From Gelatoporia subvermispora B (Eukaryota; Basidiomycota; Agaricomycetes; Polyporales; Gelatoporiaceae), in contig KB445793.1 in assembly GCA_000320605.2 (NCBI GenBank), forward strand, positions 2,562,803 to 2,626,802: a stretch of 64,000 nt of DNA, read 5' to 3'. The notes under the pieces are model-generated. The model did no database searches and was not told the origin of the DNA. It saw only the letters and a program-made list of their open reading frames with translations. How positions within the stretch are numbered: position 1 is the first letter of the stretch; each line of letters opens with the position of its first letter. A program made the position numbers and the translations under genes. Below are positions 46,635-58,106 of this stretch, one piece after another.

Positions 46635-46805
46635 ACGCGTCAACAACACGATCATGTATCGCGTCGCATTAGACGCGTCAACAAGCACAAACAGAATTAG
46701 GCGCGTCGCATGGTACATTAGTCGTCCTCGTCACCACGTTCTCCCCACATCCCGCCGCCCCCTTCGTCCCCCTGACTCTCTATCATCCTGTCTGGCGCGC
46801 CAAAA
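46635..46805 (+). promoter_or_regulatory. G1/S-type promoter elements before the Rif1-like gene
   Basis: Two ACGCGT boxes (46635-46640 and 46673-46678) and, nearer the start, an E2F-like palindrome GGCGCGCC followed by AAAAA (46793-46805), 16 bp before the ATG. ACGCGT is the MBF/MCB site of fungal replication genes. Regulation at G1/S is inferred. Confidence 0.55.
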
Positions 46806-46820
46806 ATTGCGTTGCTCAGG

Positions 46821-49800
46821 ATGAGTCTCCCGACGCCACCCGGAACTACACACAAGCACACCGGGAAGGAGAATCGGACGCGTCGACTGTCGGTGGTCTG
46901 GTCAGAAGAACATCAATACCATACAATTACATCTAGCCCAAGCCCTATTTCGCGCTCCGGCATTGACTTCAGCGTGCCAAAGGGGGTACCGACGAAGTCT
47001 ATACTCAAGAAGACCTCATACGATGCGTTGCCACTTCTTGACGCGACACAGAAAGAAGCTACTCCAGAGCCAGCAGACCCTCTTGTCGACCTACGATACT
47101 TGGAGGGACCGGTAAACACCATCATAAACGAAGATGCATCGCTACGCGACCTCATAGAAGCATATTCCATCCTCGGCGCGCGTCTGAGGGCAAGCGTCGT
47201 TGGCAGTACTGATGCCGACGCGTCGTGGCCGCTCTTTCAGCCATTGCGTGTAAATCGCAAAGCATTTGTCCGGGCAGTGGCAAGGGATCTCGGACGTGCG
47301 TTGATTGATCCCGAAGCTACGGGACCTGACGCGCAAGCTGCCGAAGCACGAGAGGAGGCCGCGTGCAGCCTACCGTCACCCAAAGGCAGTCCGAGAAAGA
47401 AGAAAGGTGTGTCGGGAGAGCAGGTCAAATACGCGCGAGATCTCTGCACGACGAGCCATGCAGTGATCAAGTTGCTCTATACTGTGTTCGGATTGCCGGC
47501 AGTATATCAGGTCTTCACAGGTTCGCTAAGTCAGCGACAAGAACTTCTATGCATATACTCACCACGATTGCAGATGAACAACTGCGATTCATGCTGACAC
47601 AAGTACTGGCCATTCCGCTGGCGAATGAGCTGCCGACACCAAATGCGCGCAAAACATGTGCCCTCGCGATCTGGCTCATCCAGAGCTTACGTCTTCCAAG
47701 CGAGGTCCTTGAACCTGCGGCCGATCGTATCGCATACGCGTTGCAACGTGCCGTTGAGGGGGAACTCGGCAAGGAGGGCAAGAAGGGGTCAACTAGTGAT
47801 GGCTTGAAGGTAAGCGCATATAGCCATGTATCTCTTGGCATTTTAACATCAGTACCGCAGGCGGTTCATGACCTAGCCACTGCATACCCGTCGGTCTTCG
47901 TACCAGCATTCGGCCCTCTTCTCGAGTCTATCCTCTCTAACCTTCTGGCGCCTACATTGGCGCTTCGTTCGCAAGCATGTCATGCACTGGGCGGGTTGGC
48001 ACTCGGTTTGTCGACTCTCACCGCACCCTCCGCGGTACACTTGCAGTATTCGGAGACCATTGCGATGCACATACAAACATCTGATGAGAAGTCTAATGCG
48101 TCCCCCAACAAGCGTTCTCCCGGATCTGTGCAGAACAACTCGCCGCTATACCGCACGCTCCGCACCACGTTGCAAGCCACCGAACCGAAGCACGCAGCGC
48201 AAGGGCCCGTGTGGGCTTGGTGTGTCCTGGCGAGCTTTGTCGTCATGCTCGGCACGTCACTATTCGTCGAAGAACAGGTAACGCGGGCGATGATCGCCCT
48301 TCTGAAGGTCGGTATGCGGCATCGGCGCTCGTCGGTGCGCGCGCTCGGGAGCGTTGTCTGGCGGAGCATCGCATGGGCATACTTCCAGCCGCTACCATGC
48401 GAGTACGTGAAGGAGCCCGAGGACAACGACGAGGAGATGCGCATGTGGTACGAGGAGCAGATGCGTCGTTCATATACGCTCGTCCCGTCCGTCGTCGACA
48501 TGGGCGCGGGTATGGCCACAATCGCGGTTTTGCTCGCGGGCGAACGGACGAGCGATGAGGCACTCAAGCGCGCCCTCGCGGTCCTCGGCACGATGAGCCG
48601 CAAAGGCGGGCAGAGCTGCAAGGATGCGCTGGACATTGCGTGCCAGCTTGTCGGCCTGAACAACGCGAATGAGTGGAACATGCAGAAGCTCCTCCCTGTC
48701 GGTCTCTTCGACGCGAATCCGGGCTTGTTGACGGCAGAATACAAAAGCCTGCCGGCGATGGTCAGGCAAATCATCGAGCAGTGTCCCCAGCTGGATGATG
48801 TCCGGTCTTTGACGATTGAAGAGATGTCGACTGAGTGGGTTCTCGAGGATATGCTCGCAGTCTGGAGAGAAGGGCTGAATAACCTACGACTGGCCTGGGA
48901 TTGCGAAATCCCGGTAAGTGCGACCATACGTGCGTATATTTCAACTACTCACTTAACATGCATTCTAGAGCGAGATCATTGATATTTGGTATGGTTTACT
49001 GAGGGCCAACGTCTCGGTTTTGCAAGGTTCGACTCCTCTGACCACCATTGTGTTGGAAAACTCATCACAATCTACAGACGGGGAAAACGAAGATGGAGTG
49101 GTCCGCTTCGCACATCAAGCTGTCGAGGTCCTGATTGACCTCTTGTGCGACTTCACGCTTGACATTAGCATGGTGCGCGGCAATCCAGATGAGAGTACCT
49201 CTGCAAGCCCTCTCAGGCCGACCCCGAAGGCGAGCCGCAAACCAGAGAGCTCCCGGTGCAATTTAGGCTTGAAGCTTGTCCTCGCGCGGGACCTGTGGAC
49301 GGTGATGAAGACCGCTTTCTCCCGCGAAGCGCTGGAAAGCCCTGCACAAAAGCTTCTGGCATTCCTTGTTGAGCAAGACAAGGAGCTTGTTGGCAATGGA
49401 CATCATGCAGATGAGGTACGGAGGCAGTGGGCATGCCTTTGTGCAGAGGTGGTCTCCTATTGCGATGTTGAGTCACTGCAAGCATTCTGGGGTGGAAAAG
49501 GAGAACGTCAGATGGAACTTCGTGCGCGGTCGTGGTCCGACCCTGTGCGGTGCGTTGTGTGGCGTACATTCGTAGACCAATGGACCACATGCGCAGGGAC
49601 CTGGGAGACGGCAGTCGTGATCTTGGGTGCGCCATTTATGTGGGTATTTGTCTTTTTGGTCTGGATATTGGCTGACGATGCCCATAGTGACAGGAATAGT
49701 TGGGAGATGTCGAACAATGACCTAGAGGTTTGGGATACTTTCCTCCGATCAACGATGGATCGCGCACTCGACTTTGGCATCGACTCGGTCGCCGTCATCG

Positions 49801-51754
49801 ACCAAGTTGCCTGTATCCTGTCTGCCAACCACTCGCCCACAGCGTCGATGACCACGCGGATCGCCGACCTGCTCTTGTCCCACCTGGATATCAACGATGC
49901 GCGAGAAATCCCGACGGGCGTCTTGGGGTTCGTCAATGACACCCTCGTCGCGACGTATCCTCCCGAACCGCGCAACATCATCACGTCTACGTGGCTCATG
50001 CGCTCGCTCACCCGCGTTATCGATGCCTGCCCCATCGAGCTGGCGCTCAGTATGTTCGAGCTTGTCCAAGAAGGCCTCTCGCTCTGGATCTCCGACCAGT
50101 ACAAGACCTTCTCTGAAGAGGAATACGGGATGGATGTGAGCACCGTTCTCCAATCTCCGATTACAGCTCTCAAGCTCACCAATCTTCATCAGATTCTCCC
50201 CGTGTATCAGACAGTGTTGCTTGGCATCTCTTCTTTGGACCGATCGGCATCGGTGTTGGACGCACTCACGACAATAATTGAGTCAGGCTTTCGCGGCCGC
50301 CCAGACAAGCCGACGGCCGTGGCCGACGCATTCGCGGATTTCTGGCAAGAAAATTATGCGGCTGTGGAAGCTCCGTCCGAGGGATGGCCAGACCAGATTC
50401 TGAACTGTCTTCGTGCTATCCGTGTGGGTCAAGAGGCGGTCGAGCTGGGAACGTCCCCAGAGATCTCGGAATGCGGCTCAGACTCGACCGCGGTTGGGAC
50501 CCACTACGCTGATGACACCACTGACGATGCATGCGATGAGGAGGAGGAAGAGGTTTGCAAGGTCTTACTCTCGCCCACCGAGTCACCGCTCCTAGAGCCC
50601 GCGTTCACGTTCTCTGTTCCGACATCCCCTCTGGTGAGGCCTACAGAACCAGAGATCATCCGCCCCCAAACACCAGAACGCAGGTCGACCCGCGAGCCGG
50701 AGAGACCTCGTAAACCATGTGTTGCGCCTTTCCTTCTTCCGCCGTCCTCCGTTTCGCCACCTTCCTCACCCCTTCGACCACCTCGCACCCCACAACGGAC
50801 ACCTCGTCGACACGAGTCCTCCTCTGCGCGCCGTCGGAGTCTGGACAATAAGGAGAACCAGTCGCCCCTCCCGGTTATCGCCAGCGTAGCCGAGCGCATC
50901 GCTGCATCCGCGTCGCCGTCAGGTCTTCTATCTCTGTCACCGGTCTTGGGCAAGCGTTCTCTAGACGAGTGGGACCAGGATGAGCAACCTGCCAAGAGGC
51001 ATAGGCCCAACGTGTCGCCTGCATTCAGTAGGGGTGTGCTGCAGACCCTTTCTGGTGGGTCCCCAGAAGACCCACATAGTGACCCAGACCTGGATGCGAC
51101 CCCGACTCCGTCGACGATTAGGCCGGAGAAGCGGAAGGGCAACTTCGTGGAAGCGGTCGAGGTGCCTACTCTCCGTGAGGTACTGCGCATGGAACGCGAG
51201 GAATCGCAGTCTACTCCACCGCCAGTTCATGGGAAACGGCCTCGCAAGAGTCTAAGGCGCACAAGGTCATCCGCGAAATCTATGGGTGAACCTGAGCCAA
51301 GCGAACAACTAGAGACTCCTACCAAGCGCCGCAAGAGCAGCCCTCCTCAACAGAAGGTAGAGCTGCCGGAGGCTTGCTTTGAAGCGCGGCGTGAGTCGTC
51401 GTCCCCTCTGCGGGCACTGCGGCAGCATCCAGTCATTGACAGTGGTGAGTGCCTCCCCTCTAACGTTCATGATGCTGCGTCTGACCTCAACTTGCAGATG
51501 ACTCCGTAATGCTCGCATCGCCACACGACGATGTTCTCAGCGATCTTCCGCCCTCGGATGATGATCCCCACTACGGCCAAGTGACTCCGCGCCGTATCAT
51601 CTCGCCGGCGATGCGAAGGGTCAAGGACGGTGACTTCGATGTCGCAGACAGCGATGATTCGAATGTGCCGTCGAGTCCGCTGAGGGACCATGTAGCCCGC
51701 CGGCTTGCACGGCAGCCCAGTCTGCCGAAAATGACCCCATTGACATTGGTATGA
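46821..51754 (+). CDS. RIF1: Rif1-like telomere/replication-timing protein
   Basis: Exons 46821-47520, 47574-47809, 47861-48913, 48969-49639, 49688-51444, 51498-51754; 1557 aa. The 48-nt intron at 49640-49687 contains no stop and could be read through, but has donor, branch-like GCTGAC and acceptor. After a disordered start come about 900 residues of alpha-helical HEAT-like repeats, consistent with the Rif1 N-terminal domain (A-L-R-S-Q-A-C-H-A-L-G-G-L-A), then a disordered Ser/Pro/Arg-rich tail with several T-P/S-P sites. Residues 59-63, K-S-I-L-K, are a SILK-type PP1-docking motif, as expected for Rif1, which recruits PP1 to counter DDK at origins and acts at telomeres. A K-E-N box (16-18), an APC/C-type degron, is nearby. 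Identity as Rif1 rests on architecture and motifs. The 3' end lies 285 bp before the next F-box gene. Confidence 0.72.
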
Positions 51755-52038
51755 GTTCCCGCTGTCGTTGCTATCTTCGCTTTCGCATAGGTTCTGTCAC
51801 ACCATAAGTAGTAATTCCCCTTGATTTGTACAATACTGTATACCTTCTATGCTCTAGCTATGTCAACAATATGGTCTTTTGGCAATGGAACGATGTCAAG
51901 TATTGCAGTTCACCTGTTGGCAGTCTTGTTCGAGTTTGCATCAGCCCAAGGCGCTCGACCTCATGCTCGTCAGAAGCGCCTAATGCAATGTAGTCGTTGC
52001 GCGCGAGTGGCCGCGCGACACAATTTTGGACACACAAC

Positions 52039-53742
52039 ATGCCTTCACTGCCAGCTCTGCACTACGATGTTCTGCGCGAAATATGCGAACACTTGCGACT
52101 GGACATACAAGGACGGGTCGGACTTGCGCGCGCCGCCCAGGCCAATAAGGTTTTGTCTGAAGCTGCTCTCGACGTCCTATGGCAAAACTTGGACACTGGC
52201 CTTCTGCCATTAGTGAGGTTGCTCTCAACTTCCTCTGAGGAGCGCGAGTATCCAGATAGCAGCGCTTACGCCAATCAGTCACTTTCATGGGATAACTTCC
52301 CAAAGACATTCCACGTTGTCGTCAGTACTGTTAACTCCATTGCAATGTCCTGAACACTGACGGCTGGTACTCACATCTATACATAGGTGCTAGATACGCC
52401 TATCCTACCGGATCAATGGCGACGTTTTCAATTCTATGCAAGACGTGTGCGCTCTATGAGCTATCGGGAGAACACCGCGTTTATCGATCCGTCAGTTCTA
52501 TATGCCCTAGGCCACCATGCACTACCAGAACCCATCATCCCACATCTGCGCGCACTGTCCTGGACACAGCATCTGCTACATGGCGGGGAGCTACTTCAGT
52601 TCATTTCACCAAACCTGTACGACATCTCTTTAACCGTTCATGACAACTTCGGGCCTCGAGAAGCTCCTGTCGCAATGGGTCTCTTCGCCAGAAGTGACGA
52701 CTCAAATGATCATCTTCTCTTGTCTGCTATCCATTCCCGAGCTCCGCACATCCGCAGGATCGAACTTTTCGGATGGCCGATACAGGCGCCTCTCGAGGAT
52801 CTTTCAGATTTTCAGCATCTCCGCGAGGTCACGCTCGGGCGGTATTACAACGACACAAACCAATATCTGTTGCTACTATCTACCTTTCCCAACCTCAAGG
52901 CACTCACACTTGATCTGCCCGTTGCTAGACACCCTGGGTTGGTTGTTACGGAAGGTTTTTCAGCGTTGAATGACTTGACAATACGTTGCCCTCGAACGCA
53001 CCAATGGTGTAGCATCTCATCGATACTTGCAGCAATATCTTGCTCGAGTCTCAGCCAGCTATCCATACAGTGTACATTACATCAACATCCTCGTACGCCA
53101 GACTTTGGGAGTGGGAGTTGCTGTGACCCACCTCTGTCTCTCCTCAAGCAACGGTGGATGTCTTCAATGCGAGAGCTCTTCCTCTCGCTCAGCGCGCCGA
53201 ATTCGCCCGTGATCGATCATCACTTCTCCGATTTCAATCACGTTCTCATCCACCTGTTGCCTCTTTCACGCCTCCGTAAAGTCCACATAGACCTCCGCCA
53301 CGTTGAGACACTTGCTCCTCTCACCGACGACGTAATCGCCATAGCGTCTGCATGGCCGGAACTAGAAGAGTTGGCCATGTTGGTCAAGTTCGTTGATAGC
53401 AGAGGCAATCGTCGTCGTTGTGTGTTTGCACCGTCCATCTATTCCTTGATACCCCTCGCCCTCAAATGTCCTCGCTTAAGATCTCTCGCATTGTCTTGCG
53501 TCGATCTACGCCCGCAGGGTCTGCCGACCGATATCCTAGCCGGCCTGCAGCATCGCTTGACATCCTTGGAAGTGGAAGAGGTCATTCCTAAGGGACATGC
53601 AGCACTCATAGATCCTGCTGCTCAGTTCCTGCGGAACCTGTTTCCCGATGCGCGCCTCCTGTCTTCGGGGCATGATGAATTTGGAAGGGTTGTAAAGGCC
53701 TGGAAACGTGCCCGAGCGCAGACGCTAATTGGCGGCAAGTAA
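52039..53742 (+). CDS. F-box/LRR-like protein, intact family member
   Basis: Two exons, 52039-52320 and 52387-53742, 545 aa. Exon 1: M-P-S-L-P-A-L-H-Y-D-V-L-R-E-I-C-E-H-L, then V-L-S-E-A-A-L-D-V-L-W-Q-N-L, the F-box-like module. The phase-0 intron uses donor GTCAGT; exon 2 starts V-L-D-T-P-I-L-P-D-Q-W-R-R-F-Q-F-Y-A-R-R-V-R. Landmarks of the family follow in order: D-P-S-V-L-Y-A-L-G, H-S-R-A-P-H-I-R-R-I-E-L, S-A-W-P-E-L-E-E-L, A-L-K-C-P-R-L-R-S-L-A-L. It carries a basic C-terminal extension of about 30 residues not seen in the other copies. With the 21679 copy it is one of two undamaged members of the subtype; predicted SCF substrate receptor. Confidence 0.78.
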
Positions 53743-54379
53743 CTCCATGCATTCCGTATTAATCTGGCCGTGGAGCATGGACGCTCTAGAAGCATCGGTT
53801 CCTCGTAGTTGCTTCAATTCGGGTCGACCCCACAAATATCAAATTCGTCGATAGGAAGCGAAGCAGACACCTGAGTCGGCGCGGGTGGTATTTACGCAGA
53901 ACTACGGAGGTAGATGCGATGGAACGGACGCCCATTTCAAGTGAGAGCGTGCGCCTTATCTATCGAGTCAACACTGGGTCGTCACCGACGAACAGGCAGC
54001 GAGGCGGACTGAGAAGAAGCATGGATACGCGGTCTAGTAGCTATCTTTCCCGCTACAAAACCGTGTCAAAGTCCGAATCACCCGCAATTTCAGACTAATA
54101 GTAACTTACACGGGCGACCTTATATTCTCCCGGACGATGGAATATCTCAGATGGCGGGGTATGTGTTTTCATTGACAACAGATCGCATTGGTTCCCAGAC
54201 ACGCAGACAATTGCACATCACAGCTTATCAATAGCATCCCACTTCACTCACGACCCTGAAATCCCGGCGTCGTATGGCTCAATTCTTCGCAGGGCGAATG
54301 GCCTCGGCTAAGGGCCAGTGATCGAAGTGACCTGCCGTCAGGGCAATACGCGAATATCTGGTACCATCGCCCTACCCAG
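53743..54379. other. Intergenic, no gene recognised
   Basis: Between the 3' ends of the F-box-like gene and the reductase. No motif-bearing frame. Confidence 0.5.
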
Positions 54380-55805
54380 TCATGTTAGGAAATTGTCCAG
54401 CTTCGACGAGGAACTGCCACTCACATTGAGGTCACTCGGGAAGCCCGGGTTGAACGGGATGATGCTCTCTAGATACTTAATCTGCTCATCGCTCAGCGAA
54501 ACATCGAGGGACTCGATGTTCTGCATGAGCTGCTCGACCTTGCGGCAACCGATGATGGGGAAGCGTAGGGCAGCTTCTGCATGAGGTACGCGATTGCGAC
54601 TAAGTTGTTTGATCTCAGCCCCTGTACAACAATAGGGAGCCGATGGGTGTGCTTACCGGCTCTGATGTTACTCGCTCCGACTTGCTTGGCAACCGCTTCC
54701 AGTGCAGCGCACACCTTACGCTCATCTTCGGTACGCTCCTTTCCCGGGCTGCCGTGGAACCACATGCGACCTGCGAAGGGATGTCATATTTACGTATGAT
54801 ATATCTGTAGTCCGGATATACTTACCCTGCTCATTGGATTGCTTCCTTGCCTCTTCTTCCGCGTCCGTACGGATCTTACCGCCTGCGACGACGTTCCAGG
54901 GTGCGAGCGCAAGGCCGTGTGCCCGGGCCATCGGAATGATCTCACGTTCGAAGTCGCGGTGGAAGATGTTCCACGCACCCTGGTAGATGGAGAAAGGCGT
55001 CTTCCCAGTCAATTTGGCATAAGTGTTACACTCAGCGACGACCCATGCAGGAGCGTCGGTTATTCCCTACCTCATTGTTAGCAAAGAGACGACAAGAGGG
55101 CGATAGAGGGACGTACCAAGTACAGAACCTTGCGAGAGACCACCAAGTTATGAAGACCGTTCATCACTTCGGGAATGCTCGTCGTGTAGTCCCACTAGGA
55201 ACGTCGATCTATTGGTGAGTAATTTGTGAGACCCTTAGGCAATCAGAACTCACGAAGTGAACGTAGAAAATATCGATATACGAGGTACGCAATTTCTGGA
55301 GGGACGCCTCGAACGAAATGTGCATGGACTCCAAACTGTTACCGACATAGTGCGTCTTCTGCGGGATATCTGCCATATTCTTGAAATTCGCGACGTACTG
55401 TTTACAGTTCGGCGTCAGAATTAACAACTAGGACCAAGAGCAAGAGCACAGGCACTTGACATCCCGCGAACGCGTCCGTACACATGCACTCACCTTGGTG
55501 GCGATGACCATTTGATCACGATTGCCTCGCGCCTCCATCCATTCGCCGATGATGTTCTCGGACTCCTCTTCTTGGTACGCATTAGCGGTGTCGATGAAGT
55601 TTCCACCTGCGGCGTAATATGCGTCAAGCACCGCGATGGCGCGCTCGCGCGTCATCTCGCCCATCGCGACTCCCGACCATTTTTCGCCCGGCGCCGCGCC
55701 GCCGAGCGCAAGTGGAGAGACGTGCACTCCCGCGAGCGGAGAGAGCAAGCGGTGCCGTCCAAGCTTCGTCGCGGGCTCAGGGGGAGGCTTGAAGAGGTTG
55801 GACAT
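54380..55805 (-). pseudogene. Aldo/keto reductase (aryl-alcohol dehydrogenase type) with a frameshift
   Basis: Six exons by homology: 55494-55805, 55254-55427, 55117-55194, 54826-55066, 54657-54770, 54380-54599. Family features: F-I-D-T-A-N-A-Y-Q (catalytic Asp and Tyr), I-A-T-K (Lys), Y-I-D-I-F-Y-V-H-F (His), then W-D-Y-T-T-S-I-P-E-V-M, I-Y-Q-G-A-W-N and the cofactor-loop G-C-R-K-V-E-Q-L. These NADPH enzymes reduce aryl aldehydes and related carbonyls. In the last exon V-A-I-A-Y-L-M-Q-K-L-P-Y lies in one frame and F-P-I-I-G-C-R-K-V-E-Q-L in the next: one base is missing near 54562. Read literally, the protein runs into a stop at 54493 and loses the cofactor-binding loop and about 60 C-terminal residues. 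No short intron can explain it. Either an inactivating deletion or a consensus error in the C-rich run. Confidence 0.8.
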
Positions 55806-55958
55806 TATGGTTGCTTGGTTCACTGGTGGTCGCACTCTCAGTTGAGGAACTACGTCTGGAGGATGTGGGCTCTAGATCTCGCTTTTATACGACTGAGAGT
55901 CGCGTATTTCAAGTGTTTGTGTATGCATCTCTGGAGAAGCGGCTCATGCGTGTTTCTG

Positions 55959-57360
55959 ACCTGTGCCTAAGGCTCCAACCATTTACTTTACGTTTACAAA
56001 TTTTTTGTAAACAAACAGTAAAGAGTAAATACAAAGTAATTAGACTATAATAGACGGTTTACAATGTGAATTTCTTCTTCATAGTGAGAAGCATTTCTAG
56101 CAAGCCCACCGTGTTATATGTACTGTGTTTTGCAGAATTGAGAGCCATATTGAGCCTAAACAACAGATACAGACCATGCAGCTGACTTTGAGTGTGCGTG
56201 CTGCAAAGATATATGGTCATGTGACAGGTACTGTATCTTTTCGACCGATCCGGCGCGGGGTGTGACCCGTGACCAAAAGTTACAGAGCGGCGACAGCGGC
56301 GGGCTCAGTTGTTACCCAATGACACTTGCCTAAAGCGGACGGCGGACTACGGCGGGCGGCGGGGTGGGCGCATCTATCACTGCCCTGGGGAGCGCATAGT
56401 GCGCCGTGAGCACTGGCAAAGGTTAACGAGCGATAACAACCTGTATCTATGCCATTTCTAAGTTTTCTGCGCCGCAGGCGCGATTTTTATATTTGTCCCA
56501 ACCGTTTGTCACGACCGGTGGGGATGGCTGTGACACCGTTACATGGTCCGAAATCCGGCGAGGATGACCCCTGTGTTATGCGTGACCGCCGGATCGGTCG
56601 AAAAGATACAGTATTATGATGCACATGAGGCATATGATGACCTCATGTTTGCTTTAACTGAGGACCACGACCTGTGCTGGTGTTTACAGCGAGTTCCATT
56701 TCAATGGAGACTTTTAGAAATTTTACCTTCAGGCACACCTGTTTACTTTCGGAGCAAACCAAACATCAGGTGACAAGATTGTGCGAAGGATCTCTCGATG
56801 TGCTAGGATGTGCTTCGCAACCCCACATTGATACGCCTAGACACCCAGAGCGACCGCTTGCCTCACTGGCCTTGTCCCTCATCTATGCTCTCGATATACG
56901 GCCCACGGGTAGTCTCCATGACCTCTAACAGTACTTTCAAAAAGCGCATTTCAGAAACTGAGCCCTGAGTAGAAATATGGTCGCAACAGTGCGACATGGC
57001 TGGGAATCGGGAATCTGAATATTTGGTGGAGCTGTGACGATCACATCTCCTCCAATGGTTTCCTGTGTAGGTTAGAGCGTGCTGCAGAATCAGCACGTGA
57101 CATGAAGCCGTTTTTTCCAAAGTTCTCTATTAAAATGGAACTCGCTGTATGTGAGGTGTCTTGTAGTCTTGTGCTGTATTGAATATCACACAATCGTCCT
57201 GTAGTAGCTCAGCATACAATATAAGAAGTTTCAATGTAAAACATTTTTTAACTTTGTTATTACTTTGTACAGCTGAGAATTAAATACAAAGTAATTTTAG
57301 AGGGTTTAAACAGTTTATAAACATAAACTAAAGAAAATGGTTGGAGCCTTACCTGTGCCT
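55959..57360. mobile_element. Non-autonomous DNA transposon, 1382 bp, with 10-bp target duplication
   Basis: The element spans 55969-57350. Its ends are perfect 16-bp inverted repeats, AAGGCTCCAACCATTT (55969-55984) and its reverse complement (57335-57350), with weaker matching for another 20 bp or so. The flanks are identical ten-mers, ACCTGTGCCT (55959-55968 and 57351-57360), a target-site duplication. Ten base pairs suggests a Mutator-like (MULE) origin, where 9-11 bp is usual. The ends are AT-rich and the block TAAATACAAAGTAATT occurs near both. Inside there is no open frame long enough for a transposase, so it must be mobilised in trans or be dead. It contains a smaller nested element. 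It landed about 160 bp upstream of the reductase start codon. Confidence 0.9.
56229..56613. mobile_element. Nested MITE with 27-bp inverted ends and TA flanks
   Basis: Perfect inverted repeats of 27 bp lie at 56229-56255 and 56587-56613; both start TACTGTATC and run through ...TTCGACCGATCCGGCG. If the outer TA is counted as target duplication, the element is 56231-56611 (381 bp) with ends CTGTATC, the pattern of Tc1/mariner-type MITEs. It is GC-rich while the host element's ends are AT-rich, supporting a later insertion. No coding capacity. Confidence 0.8.
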
Positions 57361-57528
57361 ACCGTCTGCCGTCATTCTACAGCGCTTTTTTCAACGACAG
57401 GCCGGACCGAAGGACATTATAGTGAAGTACAGGCTACACCATCGTTATACCCTGTATAAGCAAGTTGCGAAACCACAACCGGAGTCGAATTGTGGTCGGA
57501 CTGATCACCGGCTGCAGAATAGCATTCG

Positions 57529-58106
57529 AGTGCGTGTAGTGTTGTACAGGGCCGGACTTTGAAGCCCAAGCCGGCCCGAGCGGGCCCTCAAGAGCCGAGC
57601 CTGCAGGCCCGGGGCTTTCGGGTATGTGTTTAGATCTCATAATGTGGGTTTTTGAAGAGTTTTTGACGTGAATTTCATGTTTGTCAACCTTCTATATCAT
57701 TCCAGCTCAACAGTTGAGCCGCTCCGGAGTCGTCATCGACTCGTCGAGCATTGTTGCAGGCCTCCGCGAGCGTTCAGTCAGTCACGTGCTACATAGTATT
57801 CGACAGCACCTGTGTCAACATTATCCTAGATGTCTTCCAGTAGAGCTGGGACCACTTACGTGGTATGTTATAAGCATTACAAACATTATGACTGACGATT
57901 TGACTACATTAGGTCTCGTAGTACTACAAGTTGGCTTAACTCGTACCGGATGTACAAAGCCCGGGCTCAGGCCCGAGCCGAGCCCTGCGGGGCCAAGCCC
58001 TCAGTGTAGGGCTCGGCTTGTGATCTCAGAAGCCTGAGCCGCTCAAAGCCGAGCCCAAGCCCGGGGCTTGGGGCCGAGCCGAGCCCTGTACAACACTAAG
58101 TGCGTG
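57529..58106. mobile_element. hAT-type MITE, 562 bp, with 8-bp target duplication
   Basis: Element 57537-58098. The ends are perfect 16-bp inverted repeats, TAGTGTTGTACAGGGC (57537-57552) and its reverse complement (58083-58098). The flanks are identical eight-mers, AGTGCGTG (57529-57536 and 58099-58106). An 8-bp duplication and short ends with ...CAGGG are characteristic of hAT elements. The subterminal parts are GC-rich with many copies of GAGCC/GGCTC in both orientations. No transposase frame. Together with the two elements before it, 2.1 kb of continuous DNA is transposon-derived. Confidence 0.88.

Noticed and set aside
47980..48927. 315-codon frame on the minus strand opposite the Rif1-like gene
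   Set aside because: The plus strand shows the ordered repeat protein with consistent splicing; the antisense frame has no motif.
49640..49687. Hydrophobic segment in the Rif1-like protein as a membrane helix
   Set aside because: The hydrophobic residues are translation of a 48-nt intron with donor, branch-like site and acceptor.
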